Of a stretch of 64,000 nt of DNA, positions 43,882-52,235 are shown one piece after another (positions within the stretch are counted from its first letter, which is position 1; every line of letters begins with the position of its first letter). The DNA is from Nocardia elegans NBRC 108235 (GTDB taxonomy: Bacteria; Actinomycetota; Actinomycetes; Mycobacteriales; Mycobacteriaceae). The translations under genes and the position numbers were made by a program. Below the pieces are notes generated by a model that had not been told where the DNA came from, did not search any database, and saw nothing but the letters and a program-made list of their open reading frames with translations. The stretch spans positions 1-64,000 of the forward strand of contig NZ_BDBF01000015.1 in assembly GCF_001612845.1 (NCBI RefSeq), written 5' to 3'.

Positions 43882-45252
43882 GTGCGAACCCTGGAACTGG
43901 TGGACGAGTTGGCGGCGATCGTCGGTCGAGCCCATGTGCTCACCGATCCGGACGTCGTTGCCGGACACGTAGTCGACTGGACCGGCCATTGGGTAGGGAG
44001 CACCTGCGCCGTGGTCCGCCCCGCCGACACCGCGGAGACCTCCGCGGTCCTGGCGGCCTGCCACCGAGCCGGGGTCGCCGTCGTTCCGCAGGGCGGAAAC
44101 ACCGGCTTGGTCGGCGGGTCCGTTCCGATGCGGGGCGAGTTGGTGCTCAGCACCGCTCGTCTCGACGAGATCGAGCGCGTGGACCCGATCGGCCGCACCA
44201 TCGCCGCAGGTGCCGGCGTGACCGTCGCCCGAGCCCAGCAGGCCGCGCGCGCCCACGCTCTCGACCTGGGAGTCGATCTGGCCTCTCGGGATTCGGCGAC
44301 GCTCGGCGGGATCGTCGCCACGAATGCCGGCGGCATCCGCATGGTCAAGAACGGCAACACCCGTCATCAGGTGCTCGGACTCGAAGCGGTGCTGGCCGAC
44401 GGCCGAACAGTCAGTCGCTGGAAGGAATTGACCAAGGACAACGTCGGATACGACCTGCCCGGGCTGCTCGCCGGCTCGGAGGGCACGCTGGCGGTGATCA
44501 CCCGCGTACTCATGCGGCTGGTCGTTCCGCCGCGGGAAACGCACGTTGCACTCATCGGCGTCGGCACCGTCGGCGGCGCATTGCGCCTGATAGCCGAAAT
44601 ACAGCGTGCCGGAATCACATTGGAGGCCGCGGAACTGATGACGCGGGCCGGTATCCATGTGGTCCGCACGCACTGCGCGCTTCGACCACCGCTCGCTGCC
44701 GACCCCGCGTTCTACCTGCTGGTCGAGGTGTCGGGCGGGCCGGAAATCCAGGCAGCGCTGTTCGACGTGCTGGAAGCCGCCGGACCGAATGTGCTCGACG
44801 CGGCCGTGGAGCAGGGGCCCGCGCATCGGCTCTGGCAGTACCGGGAAGGCCACACCGAAGCGGTGAGCGCCGAATCATCCACTCCGCCAGTGAAACTCGA
44901 TCTATCCACCCCGGTGCGGGAAATCGAGCCGTTCCTCTCAGCGCTCGGCGAGGATCTCGCCGAATCGGCTCCCGCTGTGCGCGCGATCTGTTTCGGCCAC
45001 CTGGGCGACGGCAACATCCACGTGAATCTTCTCGATGTCGCCGGCGACGACCGCGATGCGGTGACCGACACGGTGCTGCGGCGGGTGGCCCTCCACGACG
45101 GCAGCATCAGTGCCGAGCACGGAATCGGGCGGGCGAAAGCTCGATGGATCGGGCTCGGTCGCAGCGACGTCGATCTCGACATCATGCGGTCCATCCGAGC
45201 TGCCCTGGATCCGGCACGACTGCTCAACCCGCACATTCTTCCCGCGAAATGA
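43882..45252 (+). CDS. FAD-linked 2-hydroxyacid dehydrogenase (GlcD/D-lactate dehydrogenase family)
   Basis: 456 residues from the GTG at 43882, which has AGGAG ten bases upstream and gives the usual family length. FAD_binding_4 domain: VVPQGGNTGLVGGSVPM, ASRDSATLGGIVATNAGG and GTLAVITRVLMRL. C-terminal FAD-oxidase domain: ICFGHLGDGNIHVNLL and SISAEHGIGRAKARWI with the usual His residues. Oxidises a D-2-hydroxyacid (lactate, glycolate, 2-hydroxyglutarate or similar), electrons going to a membrane or flavoprotein acceptor. Last in the crotonase cluster; convergent with the RpiR regulator. Confidence 0.9.
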   Translation: MRTLELVDELAAIVGRAHVLTDPDVVAGHVVDWTGHWVGSTCAVVRPADTAETSAVLAACHRAGVAVVPQGGNTGLVGGSVPMRGELVLSTARLDEIERVDPIGRTIAAGAGVTVARAQQAARAHALDLGVDLASRDSATLGGIVATNAGGIRMVKNGNTRHQVLGLEAVLADGRTVSRWKELTKDNVGYDLPGLLAGSEGTLAVITRVLMRLVVPPRETHVALIGVGTVGGALRLIAEIQRAGITLEAAELMTRAGIHVVRTHCALRPPLAADPAFYLLVEVSGGPEIQAALFDVLEAAGPNVLDAAVEQGPAHRLWQYREGHTEAVSAESSTPPVKLDLSTPVREIEPFLSALGEDLAESAPAVRAICFGHLGDGNIHVNLLDVAGDDRDAVTDTVLRRVALHDGSISAEHGIGRAKARWIGLGRSDVDLDIMRSIRAALDPARLLNPHILPAK

Positions 45253-45276
45253 TCTTCATTCCTGCCGAGAAGTTGC

Positions 45277-46191
45277 TCAGTGGCGAGCAGACGTGGTCCC
45301 ACTGCTGTAGATACCGAAACTGCTCAGCAGGTTCTCTTCCTCCAGCAGGGTCGATCGGACGCTGTGACCGAGGGTTTGGGCGACACCGGCGGCCAACGCC
45401 TGTGCCAAGGCGGTGAACGCGGTCATCGACCGGAGAACCGAGGCACTGGACGCATCGACCAGAAAACAATCGTGGGCGGTCGTCGCCAGCGGAGACCCGC
45501 CGTTGTCGGTCAGCGCCACCACGTGCGCACCGCGGTCGCGTGCCCACTGCGCGGCGCGCACGGTATCGGTGCTGTAGCGATGAATGGATACCGCGACGAA
45601 ACAGTCGCCCGCACGCACTCGGCGCAGTTCGTCGGTGAGCGAGCCGGCCGCACCGTTGATGGTGTGCACATCCTCGCGCAGCATGCCGAGCAGATATCCG
45701 AGCAAGTAGGCCGGGGCATGAGATTTCCGCAGACCCAGCACGTGGACGTGGGCATCGCGTGCCAGGTGGTCGACCACGCGGTGCCAGGTCGGCTCCTCGA
45801 TACGAGCGAAGGTGCGCGCGATGTTCGCCTGGTCCAGCGCTGCGGCCTGTTCGAGTACTCCGCTGCCGACGTTTCCGAGCTGCTCCATGCTGTCGAAGCG
45901 GCGCAGCAGTTGCGCCTGCTCCTGCAGATGTTCACGACACAGACGGATCAGCCCCGGGTAGCCCTGCAAGCCCAGGCCATTGGCGAACCGAACGACGGTC
46001 GCCTGGTTCACCCCGACCGCGGAGGCGAGCTCCGAGACGGTCATGAACGCGACGGTCTCGGGATCCGACATCACGCGCTCGGCGAGCTTGCGATGCGAGG
46101 GCGACATCGAATCGAGACGGCGGCGCAGTTCGGCCAGAAGTTCGTCGAAGCTCGCAGGGCCCGACGTCGACTGCTCACTTGTGGCGGCCAT
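45277..46191 (-). CDS. MurR/RpiR-family transcriptional regulator (HTH + SIS)
   Basis: 304 residues from the ATG at 46191 (GGAGCGACC upstream). N-terminal RpiR helix-turn-helix (about 20-95: AERVMSDPETVAFMTVSELASAVGVNQATVVRFANGLGL). C-terminal SIS domain (about 125-260: VHVLGLRKSHAPAYLLGYLL, CFVAVSIHRYSTDTVRAAQWARDRG, VVALTDNGGSPLA), which normally senses a phosphosugar or related ligand. It sits convergent to the crotonase/synthetase/dehydrogenase cluster, and the nested palindrome at 39939-39975 is the best nearby candidate target. The effector is unknown. Confidence 0.92.
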   Translation of the reverse strand: MAATSEQSTSGPASFDELLAELRRRLDSMSPSHRKLAERVMSDPETVAFMTVSELASAVGVNQATVVRFANGLGLQGYPGLIRLCREHLQEQAQLLRRFDSMEQLGNVGSGVLEQAAALDQANIARTFARIEEPTWHRVVDHLARDAHVHVLGLRKSHAPAYLLGYLLGMLREDVHTINGAAGSLTDELRRVRAGDCFVAVSIHRYSTDTVRAAQWARDRGAHVVALTDNGGSPLATTAHDCFLVDASSASVLRSMTAFTALAQALAAGVAQTLGHSVRSTLLEEENLLSSFGIYSSGTTSARH

Positions 46192-46493
46192 GGTCGCTCC
46201 ATTCTCCGAACTGTCCGGAGGGTCGGCGGATCCGGACACCTGAACTCTAATGGGCCGCGGTGCCCGACGAGCTACGCGGCGAATCAGATTCGGACGCCCA
46301 CTCGGCGACCTGCTCGGCCGACAGTGAACCCAGTGTTCGAAGTTCCCCTGCTACGGCAACCCGGTACGGAGATCGAAGCGATCGAAAGTGGCGAATCTGC
46401 AGCTATCGATCGCCATTCGAGGCCGACTGCGGTCGCACCACCAAGGCGGGCTCCGCCGGCCGGCTGGAGCGAAAGAGGTTCTGCCGACGGGGA
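46192..46493. other. 302-bp intergenic region
   Basis: Between the 5' end of the RpiR gene and the 3' end of the small secreted-protein gene, both minus strand. No coding frame or palindrome that can be supported was seen. Confidence 0.4.
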
Positions 46494-46793
46494 TCAGGAG
46501 GCCGGCTTGGACTGGGAGAGGTCCTTGATACCGGTGATCGCCGTGATGATGTTGTCGATGGTGGAGGTGCCGCCCTCGAGGGCCGAGCTGCCGGAGTCGA
46601 GCATGGCCGAGCCCGACGACAATCCTGCGGAACCGGAGGATGAACCGCTGTCCGCCGAGCCCGTGCTCAGCTGCGCGGGGGCGGTAGTTCCCGAGTCGGC
46701 CGAGGGTGCGGCCGCAGCGGCCATGGCGACCGGGCCGAGGAACAGCGCGGCGGCGGAGAGGGTGGCGGCAGCAAAGATCTTGCGAGAGACCAT
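46494..46793 (-). CDS. Small secreted Ser/Gly-rich protein
   Basis: 99 residues from the ATG at 46793, about 11 bases after GGAAGGA. Signal peptide VSRKIFAAATLSAAALFLGP with cleavage likely after AMAAAAA. The mature part is almost entirely Ser, Gly, Ala and Asp in repeated DSGSS/SGSA units, then a helix STIDNIITAITGIKDLSQSK. Such low-complexity exported proteins in mycolata are often cell-wall associated. No enzyme motif and no known family. A longer ATG start at 46835 is possible but lacks its own ribosome-binding site. Confidence 0.75.
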   Translation of the reverse strand: MVSRKIFAAATLSAAALFLGPVAMAAAAAPSADSGTTAPAQLSTGSADSGSSSGSAGLSSGSAMLDSGSSALEGGTSTIDNIITAITGIKDLSQSKPAS

Positions 46794-47100
46794 GTACGGG
46801 GAGTTCCTTCCACAGATGGATAACGATGCCATCACGGCGCGTAACCCAAATATATGAAGGTGAAATGTGTAAATCCACTTTCGTTACTGTGTGAATGGTC
46901 ACGGTTAACAGCTGGCGAACTGCGCATTTCGTGCAGGTCTCAGAATTGATCTTGCATTCTTTCCGATGATTACATGATCAATTTTCCGGACTTCCGGTCG
47001 ATGCCTCGAATCGCGGTCCGCGGGCTGTCGGAGGGATCACGTGCGGCGTAATCTACGTCACATCGCCACTCGGCGTCGCCCACTCGACCAAGGAGTCCTG
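46794..47100. other. 307-bp divergent intergenic region, locally AT-rich
   Basis: Separates the secreted protein (minus) and DUF4242 gene (plus). The section 46845-46985 is distinctly AT-rich for this DNA and contains GTTACTGTGTGAATGGTCAC and an ATTGATC...GATCAAT pair 26 bases apart, likely holding promoters for both genes. AAGGAG precedes 47101. Confidence 0.45.
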
Positions 47101-47355
47101 ATGGTCCTCTTCATCGACGTGCACGAACATCTGCCCGAAGGCACGACGGTGCGGGACGTCGCCGCCGCTCATGCCGCCGACGTGGCGATCCAGGGAGATT
47201 ACGGCGTGACGTACGAGCGCTACTGGGTCGACGAAGCGAGCCACACGGCGTTCTGCCTGGTCGATGCCCCGGATGCGGACACCGCGATCACCGTGCACCG
47301 CGAGGCGCACGGGCTCGTGCCCGACCGGATCTATCCGGTGGTCGAGGGCGACTGA
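47101..47355 (+). CDS. DUF4242 (SCO4226-like) small protein
   Basis: 84 residues, an alpha-beta dimeric-barrel-type protein. It matches the DUF4242 pattern of Streptomyces SCO4226, described as nickel-binding: LFIDVHEHLPEGTTVRDVAAAHAAD, YGVTYERYWVDEASHTAFCLVDAP and a final HREAHGLVPDRIYPV. His and Cys residues in these blocks could bind metal. AAGGAG lies just upstream of the ATG. It is monocistronic, convergent with the NlpC-like gene. Physiological role not established. Confidence 0.85.
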   Translation: MVLFIDVHEHLPEGTTVRDVAAAHAADVAIQGDYGVTYERYWVDEASHTAFCLVDAPDADTAITVHREAHGLVPDRIYPVVEGD

Positions 47356-47470
47356 TCGTTTCCGCCGGAACGTCCACGCCCCGGCTCGATCGGCCCGCGG
47401 CGTCCGAACGAGTGCGGCTGGGATCGCCCGCGTCCTTCTGCCGACGCCCGGTACTCCGGATATCGGTGCG

Positions 47471-48124
47471 TCAGCGCCCGAAAACGTTCACTTCGATCTC
47501 ACCGCCGAGGCGATAACCCTCGGACAGATGCAGATTGTCGCCGCTCCAAAATCTGCCCGGGTCGTACCAATTCGGACGCTTCTCCGGCAGCAATCCCATC
47601 GCTTGGTAGGTCAGGGCGACGATTTCCGCGCAGTAGGCGTTTTCCAGGCCTGCCTCGGTTTCGCGGTGCTTCGAACGCTTCGGTCGCGGTATCCGGCCCC
47701 GGAACCACCGGCCGGCCAGCGCACTGGTCGAGGGGAACGGCATGCCGTCCAACCGTGCGACCGTCCGCAGGGCCGCATCCTCCATCTCGGGTGTCACAGG
47801 GCGATCCAGCTGGCGCAGCCAGGCTTGCTGCCCGTAATCATTGGTCCAGCGCAGGACCGCGGCCTGCAGGTCGTGCAGCTGGGCGCCGCGATGGTGGTTG
47901 CCGGACCAGACATCCGGCAGCGCCCGGCCGAGTTCGGCATGCCAGATCAGGGCGGGCAGGTCGTCGACGACCACCGCCATGCCGACATGGTTGACCGGGC
48001 TGTTGGTCAGGCCCCGGATCGCGCGATCGGCGCCGGAATGTCCACGGAACAACCACAAGTCGCCCGTCCGCGTGAGTTCGACCGCTTCATCCAAACCGAT
48101 ACTCGAGGGCGCTTCGCGTGGCAC
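47471..48124 (-). CDS. Permuted NlpC/P60-like (YiiX-type) papain-fold protein
   Basis: 217 residues from the GTG at 48124. His46 (SPVNHVGMAVVV) precedes Cys165 (NAYCAEIVALTYQAMGLL), the order seen in circularly permuted NlpC/P60 proteins of the YiiX/LRAT-like group, which are hydrolases of peptide, amide or lipid bonds. GDLWLFRGHSG and ALIWHAELG are further family features. No signal peptide from this start. The GTG has no ribosome-binding site but stands seven bases after a -10-like TAGGCT, so translation is probably leaderless. An upstream ATG at 48208 would overlap the divergent gene. Confidence 0.78.
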   Translation of the reverse strand: MPREAPSSIGLDEAVELTRTGDLWLFRGHSGADRAIRGLTNSPVNHVGMAVVVDDLPALIWHAELGRALPDVWSGNHHRGAQLHDLQAAVLRWTNDYGQQAWLRQLDRPVTPEMEDAALRTVARLDGMPFPSTSALAGRWFRGRIPRPKRSKHRETEAGLENAYCAEIVALTYQAMGLLPEKRPNWYDPGRFWSGDNLHLSEGYRLGGEIEVNVFGR

Positions 48125-48143
48125 AGCGACTAGCCTAGGCCGT
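48125..48143. promoter_or_regulatory. 19-bp shared divergent promoter for two leaderless genes
   Basis: The entire spacer between divergent starts at 48124 and 48144. TAGCCTA (48131-48137) yields a -10-like TAGCCT on the plus strand and TAGGCT on the minus strand. Each is exactly seven bases from its start codon, so both transcripts would begin at the start codon. Neither gene has a ribosome-binding site. Confidence 0.7.
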
Positions 48144-48317
48144 ATGCGGTGGTGGAAAGTACTCGGCTTGGCAGGAGCCGCGGGTGTCGCGGCGACCGGA
48201 GTGGTCATCGTGCGCTCCGAGCGCAAGCGCCGGGCCTACACCCCGGACCAGGTCCGGGAGCGCCTGCACGCTCGCCTCGGCGACCAAGCCGAGCCCATCG
48301 GCGACGGCGAGGACTGA
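48144..48317 (+). CDS. Small single-span membrane protein, 57 residues
   Basis: MRWWKVLGLAGAAGVAATGV forms an N-terminal membrane helix, followed by a basic RSERKRR stop-transfer cluster and a cytoplasmic tail AYTPDQVRERLHARL. This pattern of a short anchor plus a helical tail is common among unannotated mycolata microproteins. Start chosen because the -10-like TAGCCT stands seven bases upstream, fitting leaderless translation. Divergent from the NlpC-like gene and likely co-expressed. Function unknown. Confidence 0.75.
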   Translation: MRWWKVLGLAGAAGVAATGVVIVRSERKRRAYTPDQVRERLHARLGDQAEPIGDGED

Positions 48318-48401
48318 TCCCGGACGGGAAGCGTTCACCCGCAACAGTTTCCATTCCGTGGGCGCGCAGTGGTGAGCGAAATGTTCTTGTCGGCGACCAG
48401 G

Positions 48402-49253
48402 TCACCGCCCACCCAGTCCCGACATCGCAATCCCTCGCACGAACGACTTCTGCGCGAACGCGTAGATCACCAGCATCGGCGCCACCATCAGGATGGAGGT
48501 CGCCATGAGGATCGGCCAGTTGGTTTCGTACTGGCCCTGCAGGCGCACCAATCCCAGTGTGAGCGTGGAGATCTCGTCGCGCTGGATCATCACCAGCGGC
48601 CACAGGAAGTCGTTCCACACCGTCACCCAGGTGAGGACCGCGAGCACCATCACCGCCGGGCGGGCGTGGGGGAGCAGAACGCGCCAGTAGGTCTGCCAGA
48701 CCGAGCAACCGTCGAGGATGGCGGCTTCCTCCAGTTCGACCGGCAGGGTGATGAAGAACTGGCGCATGAGGTAGGTGCCGAAGGCGCTGCCGAACAGGCC
48801 CGGCACGATCATGGCCAGGGGGCTGTCCACCCAGCCGAAGGTGCGCATGAGGATGAACTGGGGGATGACGGTGACGGTCGCCGGGACCATCAGGGTGGCG
48901 AGGTAGGCGACGAACAGGACGTCGCGGCCCTTGAACGGCAAGCGGGCGAAGGCATATCCGGCCAGCGAGCAGAAGAACACCTGGCCCGCGGTGACACACC
49001 CGGCGTAGAGCACGGTGTTGAAGAAGATCCGCCCGAACGGCATCAGGTCGAAGATGTCGCGGTAGTTCGACCACGCCGGGTGGGCCGGGAGGATGCTGGT
49101 GTCCGAGATGTTGCCCTGCTTTTTCAGCGAACTCGACAACGCCCACAGCAGCGGGAACAGCGCGCACCATGCCATCGCGACGAGCGCCAGGTACAGCAGT
49201 ATCCCGCGCCCGGTACGGCGGACAGCGGCACGATTCGCGGTCGCGGTCGCCAC
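48402..49253 (-). CDS. Sugar ABC transporter permease (MalG/CUT1 type)
   Basis: 283 residues, six membrane helices. The ATPase-contact EAA loop is LEEAAILDGCSVWQTYWRVLLP. Last gene of the transporter operon: its GTG directly follows the stop of the other permease. With that subunit it forms the membrane channel of a CUT1-type carbohydrate importer. The terminal QKSFVRGIAMSGLGG is typical. No ATPase gene follows, so a shared MsmK/UgpC-type ATPase must be encoded elsewhere. Confidence 0.93.
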   Translation of the reverse strand: MATATANRAAVRRTGRGILLYLALVAMAWCALFPLLWALSSSLKKQGNISDTSILPAHPAWSNYRDIFDLMPFGRIFFNTVLYAGCVTAGQVFFCSLAGYAFARLPFKGRDVLFVAYLATLMVPATVTVIPQFILMRTFGWVDSPLAMIVPGLFGSAFGTYLMRQFFITLPVELEEAAILDGCSVWQTYWRVLLPHARPAVMVLAVLTWVTVWNDFLWPLVMIQRDEISTLTLGLVRLQGQYETNWPILMATSILMVAPMLVIYAFAQKSFVRGIAMSGLGGR

Positions 49254-50228
49254 CTAGGCCTCGCTTTCGTAGGCATTGCCGCGGGTGAAGCGCAATTGGA
49301 GCAGTGTCGATGCCAGCAGGATCGCGAAGATCACCCAGGCGAGGGCACAGGCGTAGCCGATGTCGTCGAAGGAGAAAGCGTTCTGATACAGCATGATTCC
49401 GAGCACGTACGTGCCGGTTTCGGGACCGCCCTTGCCGCCGGTGAGGACGTAGGCCTGATCGAACACCTGGAACGAGTTGATGACCGTGATGACGAACGCG
49501 AACGCCAGCGCTGGCCGGATCAGCGGCACGGTGATCGAGCCGAACCGGCGCACCGCGCCAGCGCCGTCGATACGGGCGGCCTCGTAGATGTCGGCCGGTA
49601 TGCCCTGCATGGCGGCGAGCAGGACGACGGTGACGAAGGGGACGCTCTTCCACACACTGACCAGGCACAGCGAGACCATCGACCACCCGGGGTCGGTGAG
49701 CCACGGGACCGGACCGATGCCGATCCAGCCGAGCGCGGTGTTGAGCACGCCGTAGTCGGTGCTGAAGGTGAGCCGCCACACCACGGCCATCGCCACGGTC
49801 GAGGCGACCAGCGGCATGAACATGATGCTGCGAAAGATGCCGATACCCCTCAGTTTTCGATTCAGAGCCGCCGCGACGGCGAGACCGATGGCGATGGTCG
49901 GGATCAGCGTCCCGACGGTGAAGATCACCGTGTTGCGCAAGGCCACCCAGAACAGCGGGTCGTGTGCGAAGAGCCGGCGGAAGTTGCCGATACCGATGAA
50001 CTTCGGCGAACCGAACAGATCCCAGCTGTGCAGGCTCAGATACAGCGTGAACACCAAGGGGAAGGCCATGAACACCGCGACCGCGATCAGGTTGGGGGCG
50101 ATGAACATTCGGCCCGCGGCGGCCCTGCGCCGGCTCAGCGCTGAGCGATGGTCACTCGCTGTGCCCGGTGAGGTGCGGGACACCTGCACCCGGTCGGCAC
50201 AGCGAACCGCTGTGCGATTGTCGCTCAC
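49254..50228 (-). CDS. Sugar ABC transporter permease (MalF/CUT1 type)
   Basis: 324 residues from the GTG at 50228, which overlaps the stop of the binding-protein gene. Six membrane helices after a basic N-terminus; EAA loop IYEAARIDGAGAVRRFGSITVPLI. Pairs with the downstream permease. CUT1 importers take up di- and oligosaccharides or glycosides. The intracellular GH172 and GH43-like proteins 22 kb away would need imported oligosaccharide, but nothing here ties them to this importer. Longer readings that extend into the binding-protein gene are out of frame and were not used. Confidence 0.93.
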   Translation of the reverse strand: MSDNRTAVRCADRVQVSRTSPGTASDHRSALSRRRAAAGRMFIAPNLIAVAVFMAFPLVFTLYLSLHSWDLFGSPKFIGIGNFRRLFAHDPLFWVALRNTVIFTVGTLIPTIAIGLAVAAALNRKLRGIGIFRSIMFMPLVASTVAMAVVWRLTFSTDYGVLNTALGWIGIGPVPWLTDPGWSMVSLCLVSVWKSVPFVTVVLLAAMQGIPADIYEAARIDGAGAVRRFGSITVPLIRPALAFAFVITVINSFQVFDQAYVLTGGKGGPETGTYVLGIMLYQNAFSFDDIGYACALAWVIFAILLASTLLQLRFTRGNAYESEA

Positions 50229-51583
50229 TGCGCCTCCAGGAGGTCGTTGATCTGTCCGGCGAGGCCGTGCTTGAACCACTCCGCGGAGGCGGCGCCGCGG
50301 AACACGTGGTCGTATCCCTGCTGGATCACCGCGTCGACGCGTGGCCATGCGGGTGTGACCGGCAGGTTGTTGGCGTAGTCGCCGCCGCGGAACACCTCGA
50401 GGTTGTGCACCTTCGTATGTGCCTGCGCGAACCCGTCGGAGCCGAGCGCCGATTTCAACGCCGGAACGAACAGTCCCGATTTCGCGATGACCGCCTGACC
50501 GACCGGCCCGGTGGCGAATTTGACGAATTCCCAGGCCTGCTCCTTGCGTGGGCTGTCTGCGGCGATGGACAGGCCGGTGGTGCCGATATCGGACCGCGCG
50601 GCGGTACCGCGCGGGCCGACCGGTAGCACCGTGACGTCGAAATCGAGGTCTTCCTGGCCGGCGTAGGTGCTGTACATCCAGTGCCCGGACAACGCCATCG
50701 CGGCTTTGCCCTGGGCGAACATGTCCGACGACGACAGCGATTGCTGGAATTCGATTGTCGGCATCACCCGGTGCCGGGTGGACAGATCGGTGTAGAACTG
50801 GACGCCCTCGATGAAGGCGTCGTTGTCGATGTTGGTGTGGGTCGGGTCGACGGACGGGGTGAACCATTCGATGCCGTTGTTCATCCCGAAGCAACTGGCG
50901 GAGTAGTAGACGGTCCAGGGATCCACGAACCCCCATTGGATGACGTCGCCGGAGTTGTCGCGTGTGGTCAGCGCCTGGGCGGCGCCGAGGAATTCGTCGA
51001 AGCTCCAGGCATCCTCCCAGCGTGCGGGCGGAGGTGCGAGTTTGGCGTCGGCGAAGAGTTTGCGGTTGTAGTACAGGAAGATTCCGGCCCACTGCTCGGG
51101 CAGCGCACGCTGCGCGTTCTTGTAGCGGAACGTGTTGTACAGGGGCATCGAGCTGTCCTTCTTCAGCTCGGCCGCGTACGCCGGGTCCTTGTCCAGAATC
51201 GTGTCGAGGTTTTCGAAGATGCCGCGTTCGGCGAGGAAGGAATAGGACAGATCCCACGACATCAGCACGTCCGGGCATTTGCCGCCCGCGCAGTAGGTCA
51301 GGATCTGAGTCTGTGGATCAGGGCCGGACATCTGAGTCCGGATCTTGATGTCCGGGTGCAGCTTGCGAAACTCGTCGATGATCTCGAGCCGGACCTTCGC
51401 CTCGTCGGGTTTGGCCTGGAAGAAGAAGGTGAGCGCATCGTCGTCGTTGTCACCGCAACCGGCTATCGAGGACGCGGCCGCCGCCGCCCCGGCCGCCGCC
51501 GTACCCCGCAAGAGCGTGCGCCGGTCGAACCTTCGAGTCGATGCCACCCGCGCCCCCGTTCGGCTGCAACAAGCGAACTTCAT
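50225..51583 (-). CDS. Sugar ABC transporter substrate-binding lipoprotein
   Basis: About 452 residues. The N-terminus carries a twin-arginine-like STRRFDRRTLLRGTAAAG followed by a hydrophobic run and lipobox SIAGC, so it is an exported, lipid-anchored protein, probably by the Tat route. The mature part is a family-1 extracellular solute-binding protein: IIDEFRKLHPDIKIRTQMSG, CPDVLMSWDLSYSFLAERG, MFAQGKAAMALSGHWMYS and EQAWEFVKFATG. First gene of the importer operon. ATG at 51583 is given; GTG at 51547 is an equally plausible start, closer to the arginines. The sugar is unknown. Confidence 0.88.
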   Translation of the reverse strand: MKFACCSRTGARVASTRRFDRRTLLRGTAAAGAAAAASSIAGCGDNDDDALTFFFQAKPDEAKVRLEIIDEFRKLHPDIKIRTQMSGPDPQTQILTYCAGGKCPDVLMSWDLSYSFLAERGIFENLDTILDKDPAYAAELKKDSSMPLYNTFRYKNAQRALPEQWAGIFLYYNRKLFADAKLAPPPARWEDAWSFDEFLGAAQALTTRDNSGDVIQWGFVDPWTVYYSASCFGMNNGIEWFTPSVDPTHTNIDNDAFIEGVQFYTDLSTRHRVMPTIEFQQSLSSSDMFAQGKAAMALSGHWMYSTYAGQEDLDFDVTVLPVGPRGTAARSDIGTTGLSIAADSPRKEQAWEFVKFATGPVGQAVIAKSGLFVPALKSALGSDGFAQAHTKVHNLEVFRGGDYANNLPVTPAWPRVDAVIQQGYDHVFRGAASAEWFKHGLAGQINDLLEAQ

Positions 51584-51800
51584 TGCAGAAGAACGTAATA
51601 CCGCAGGGGCTGATTCGTCTGGAAAATACGCACGAGACCGGCCGGACGTACGCTCCTGCTCGTGACCGGGCCGGGGCAGCCCGCGGACATGCGGGCAGAT
51701 TCTCGGCAATCCCGGCTGGGCAAACTCTGATCAACCCCCTCGATGCCCACGCGCGGCATACTGGAGTCATAGCGCCGACGTCGTCCTCGGGAGGATCGAG

Positions 51801-52184
51801 ATGGCAAACAACGGGCCTTTCGGGATCGATCCGGAAGAATTCGAGCGCGCTCTGCGCGAGGCGGAAGTCGAGTTTCGCGACCTGCTCGGTAAGGCCGCCG
51901 GATACCTCGACCGCAGCACCGTCAATTCGCTGACGTCGCTGTTCGGCCAGTTCGTTCAGCCGGATCGCGCGCGAACGCCGGAACCGGACGACGCGACGAC
52001 CGGGGAGACCGGCAGCGGGGTGTGGGCCGTCTACAGCGTCGACGACGCCGGTGAGGCCCGGGTCGAGCAGGTCTTTCCGACCGAACTCGAGGCCTTACGC
52101 GCACATCGCGACAACACCGACGAACGCCGTAAGGTGCGATTCCTGCCCTACGGCGTCCCTGCCGGCGTGCTCGACCAGACCTGA
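51801..52184 (+). CDS. Conserved hypothetical protein, 127 residues
   Basis: GGGAGG lies six bases before the ATG. Acidic, soluble. The N-terminal helix FERALREAEVEFRDLLGKAAGYLDRS is followed by a disordered linker and a compact C-terminal unit GVWAVYSVDDAGEARVEQVF and RRKVRFLPYGVPAGVLDQ, a small alpha-beta domain seen at the ends of several actinobacterial hypotheticals. No function known to me. Divergent from the transporter operon and convergent with an SRPBCC gene. Confidence 0.72.
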   Translation: MANNGPFGIDPEEFERALREAEVEFRDLLGKAAGYLDRSTVNSLTSLFGQFVQPDRARTPEPDDATTGETGSGVWAVYSVDDAGEARVEQVFPTELEALRAHRDNTDERRKVRFLPYGVPAGVLDQT

Positions 52185-52235
52185 GGGCGCAACGGCCGGC
52201 CGCGACCTTCCCGGTTGGCCGTCTCAGCGGTCTCC

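Noticed and set aside
46870..46985. ATTGATC...GATCAAT as a terminator or operator
   Set aside because: Arms are only seven bases and 26 bases apart; AT-rich sequence makes this easy by chance.
48369..50144. 591-codon open frame opposite the ABC permeases
   Set aside because: Antisense of two intact permease genes; composition is Asp/Glu/His/Gln-rich low-complexity typical of shadows.
49254..51278. 674-codon fused permease/binding-protein reading frame
   Set aside because: The first half is the binding-protein gene in a wrong frame; GTG at 50228 overlapping the previous stop is the true permease start.
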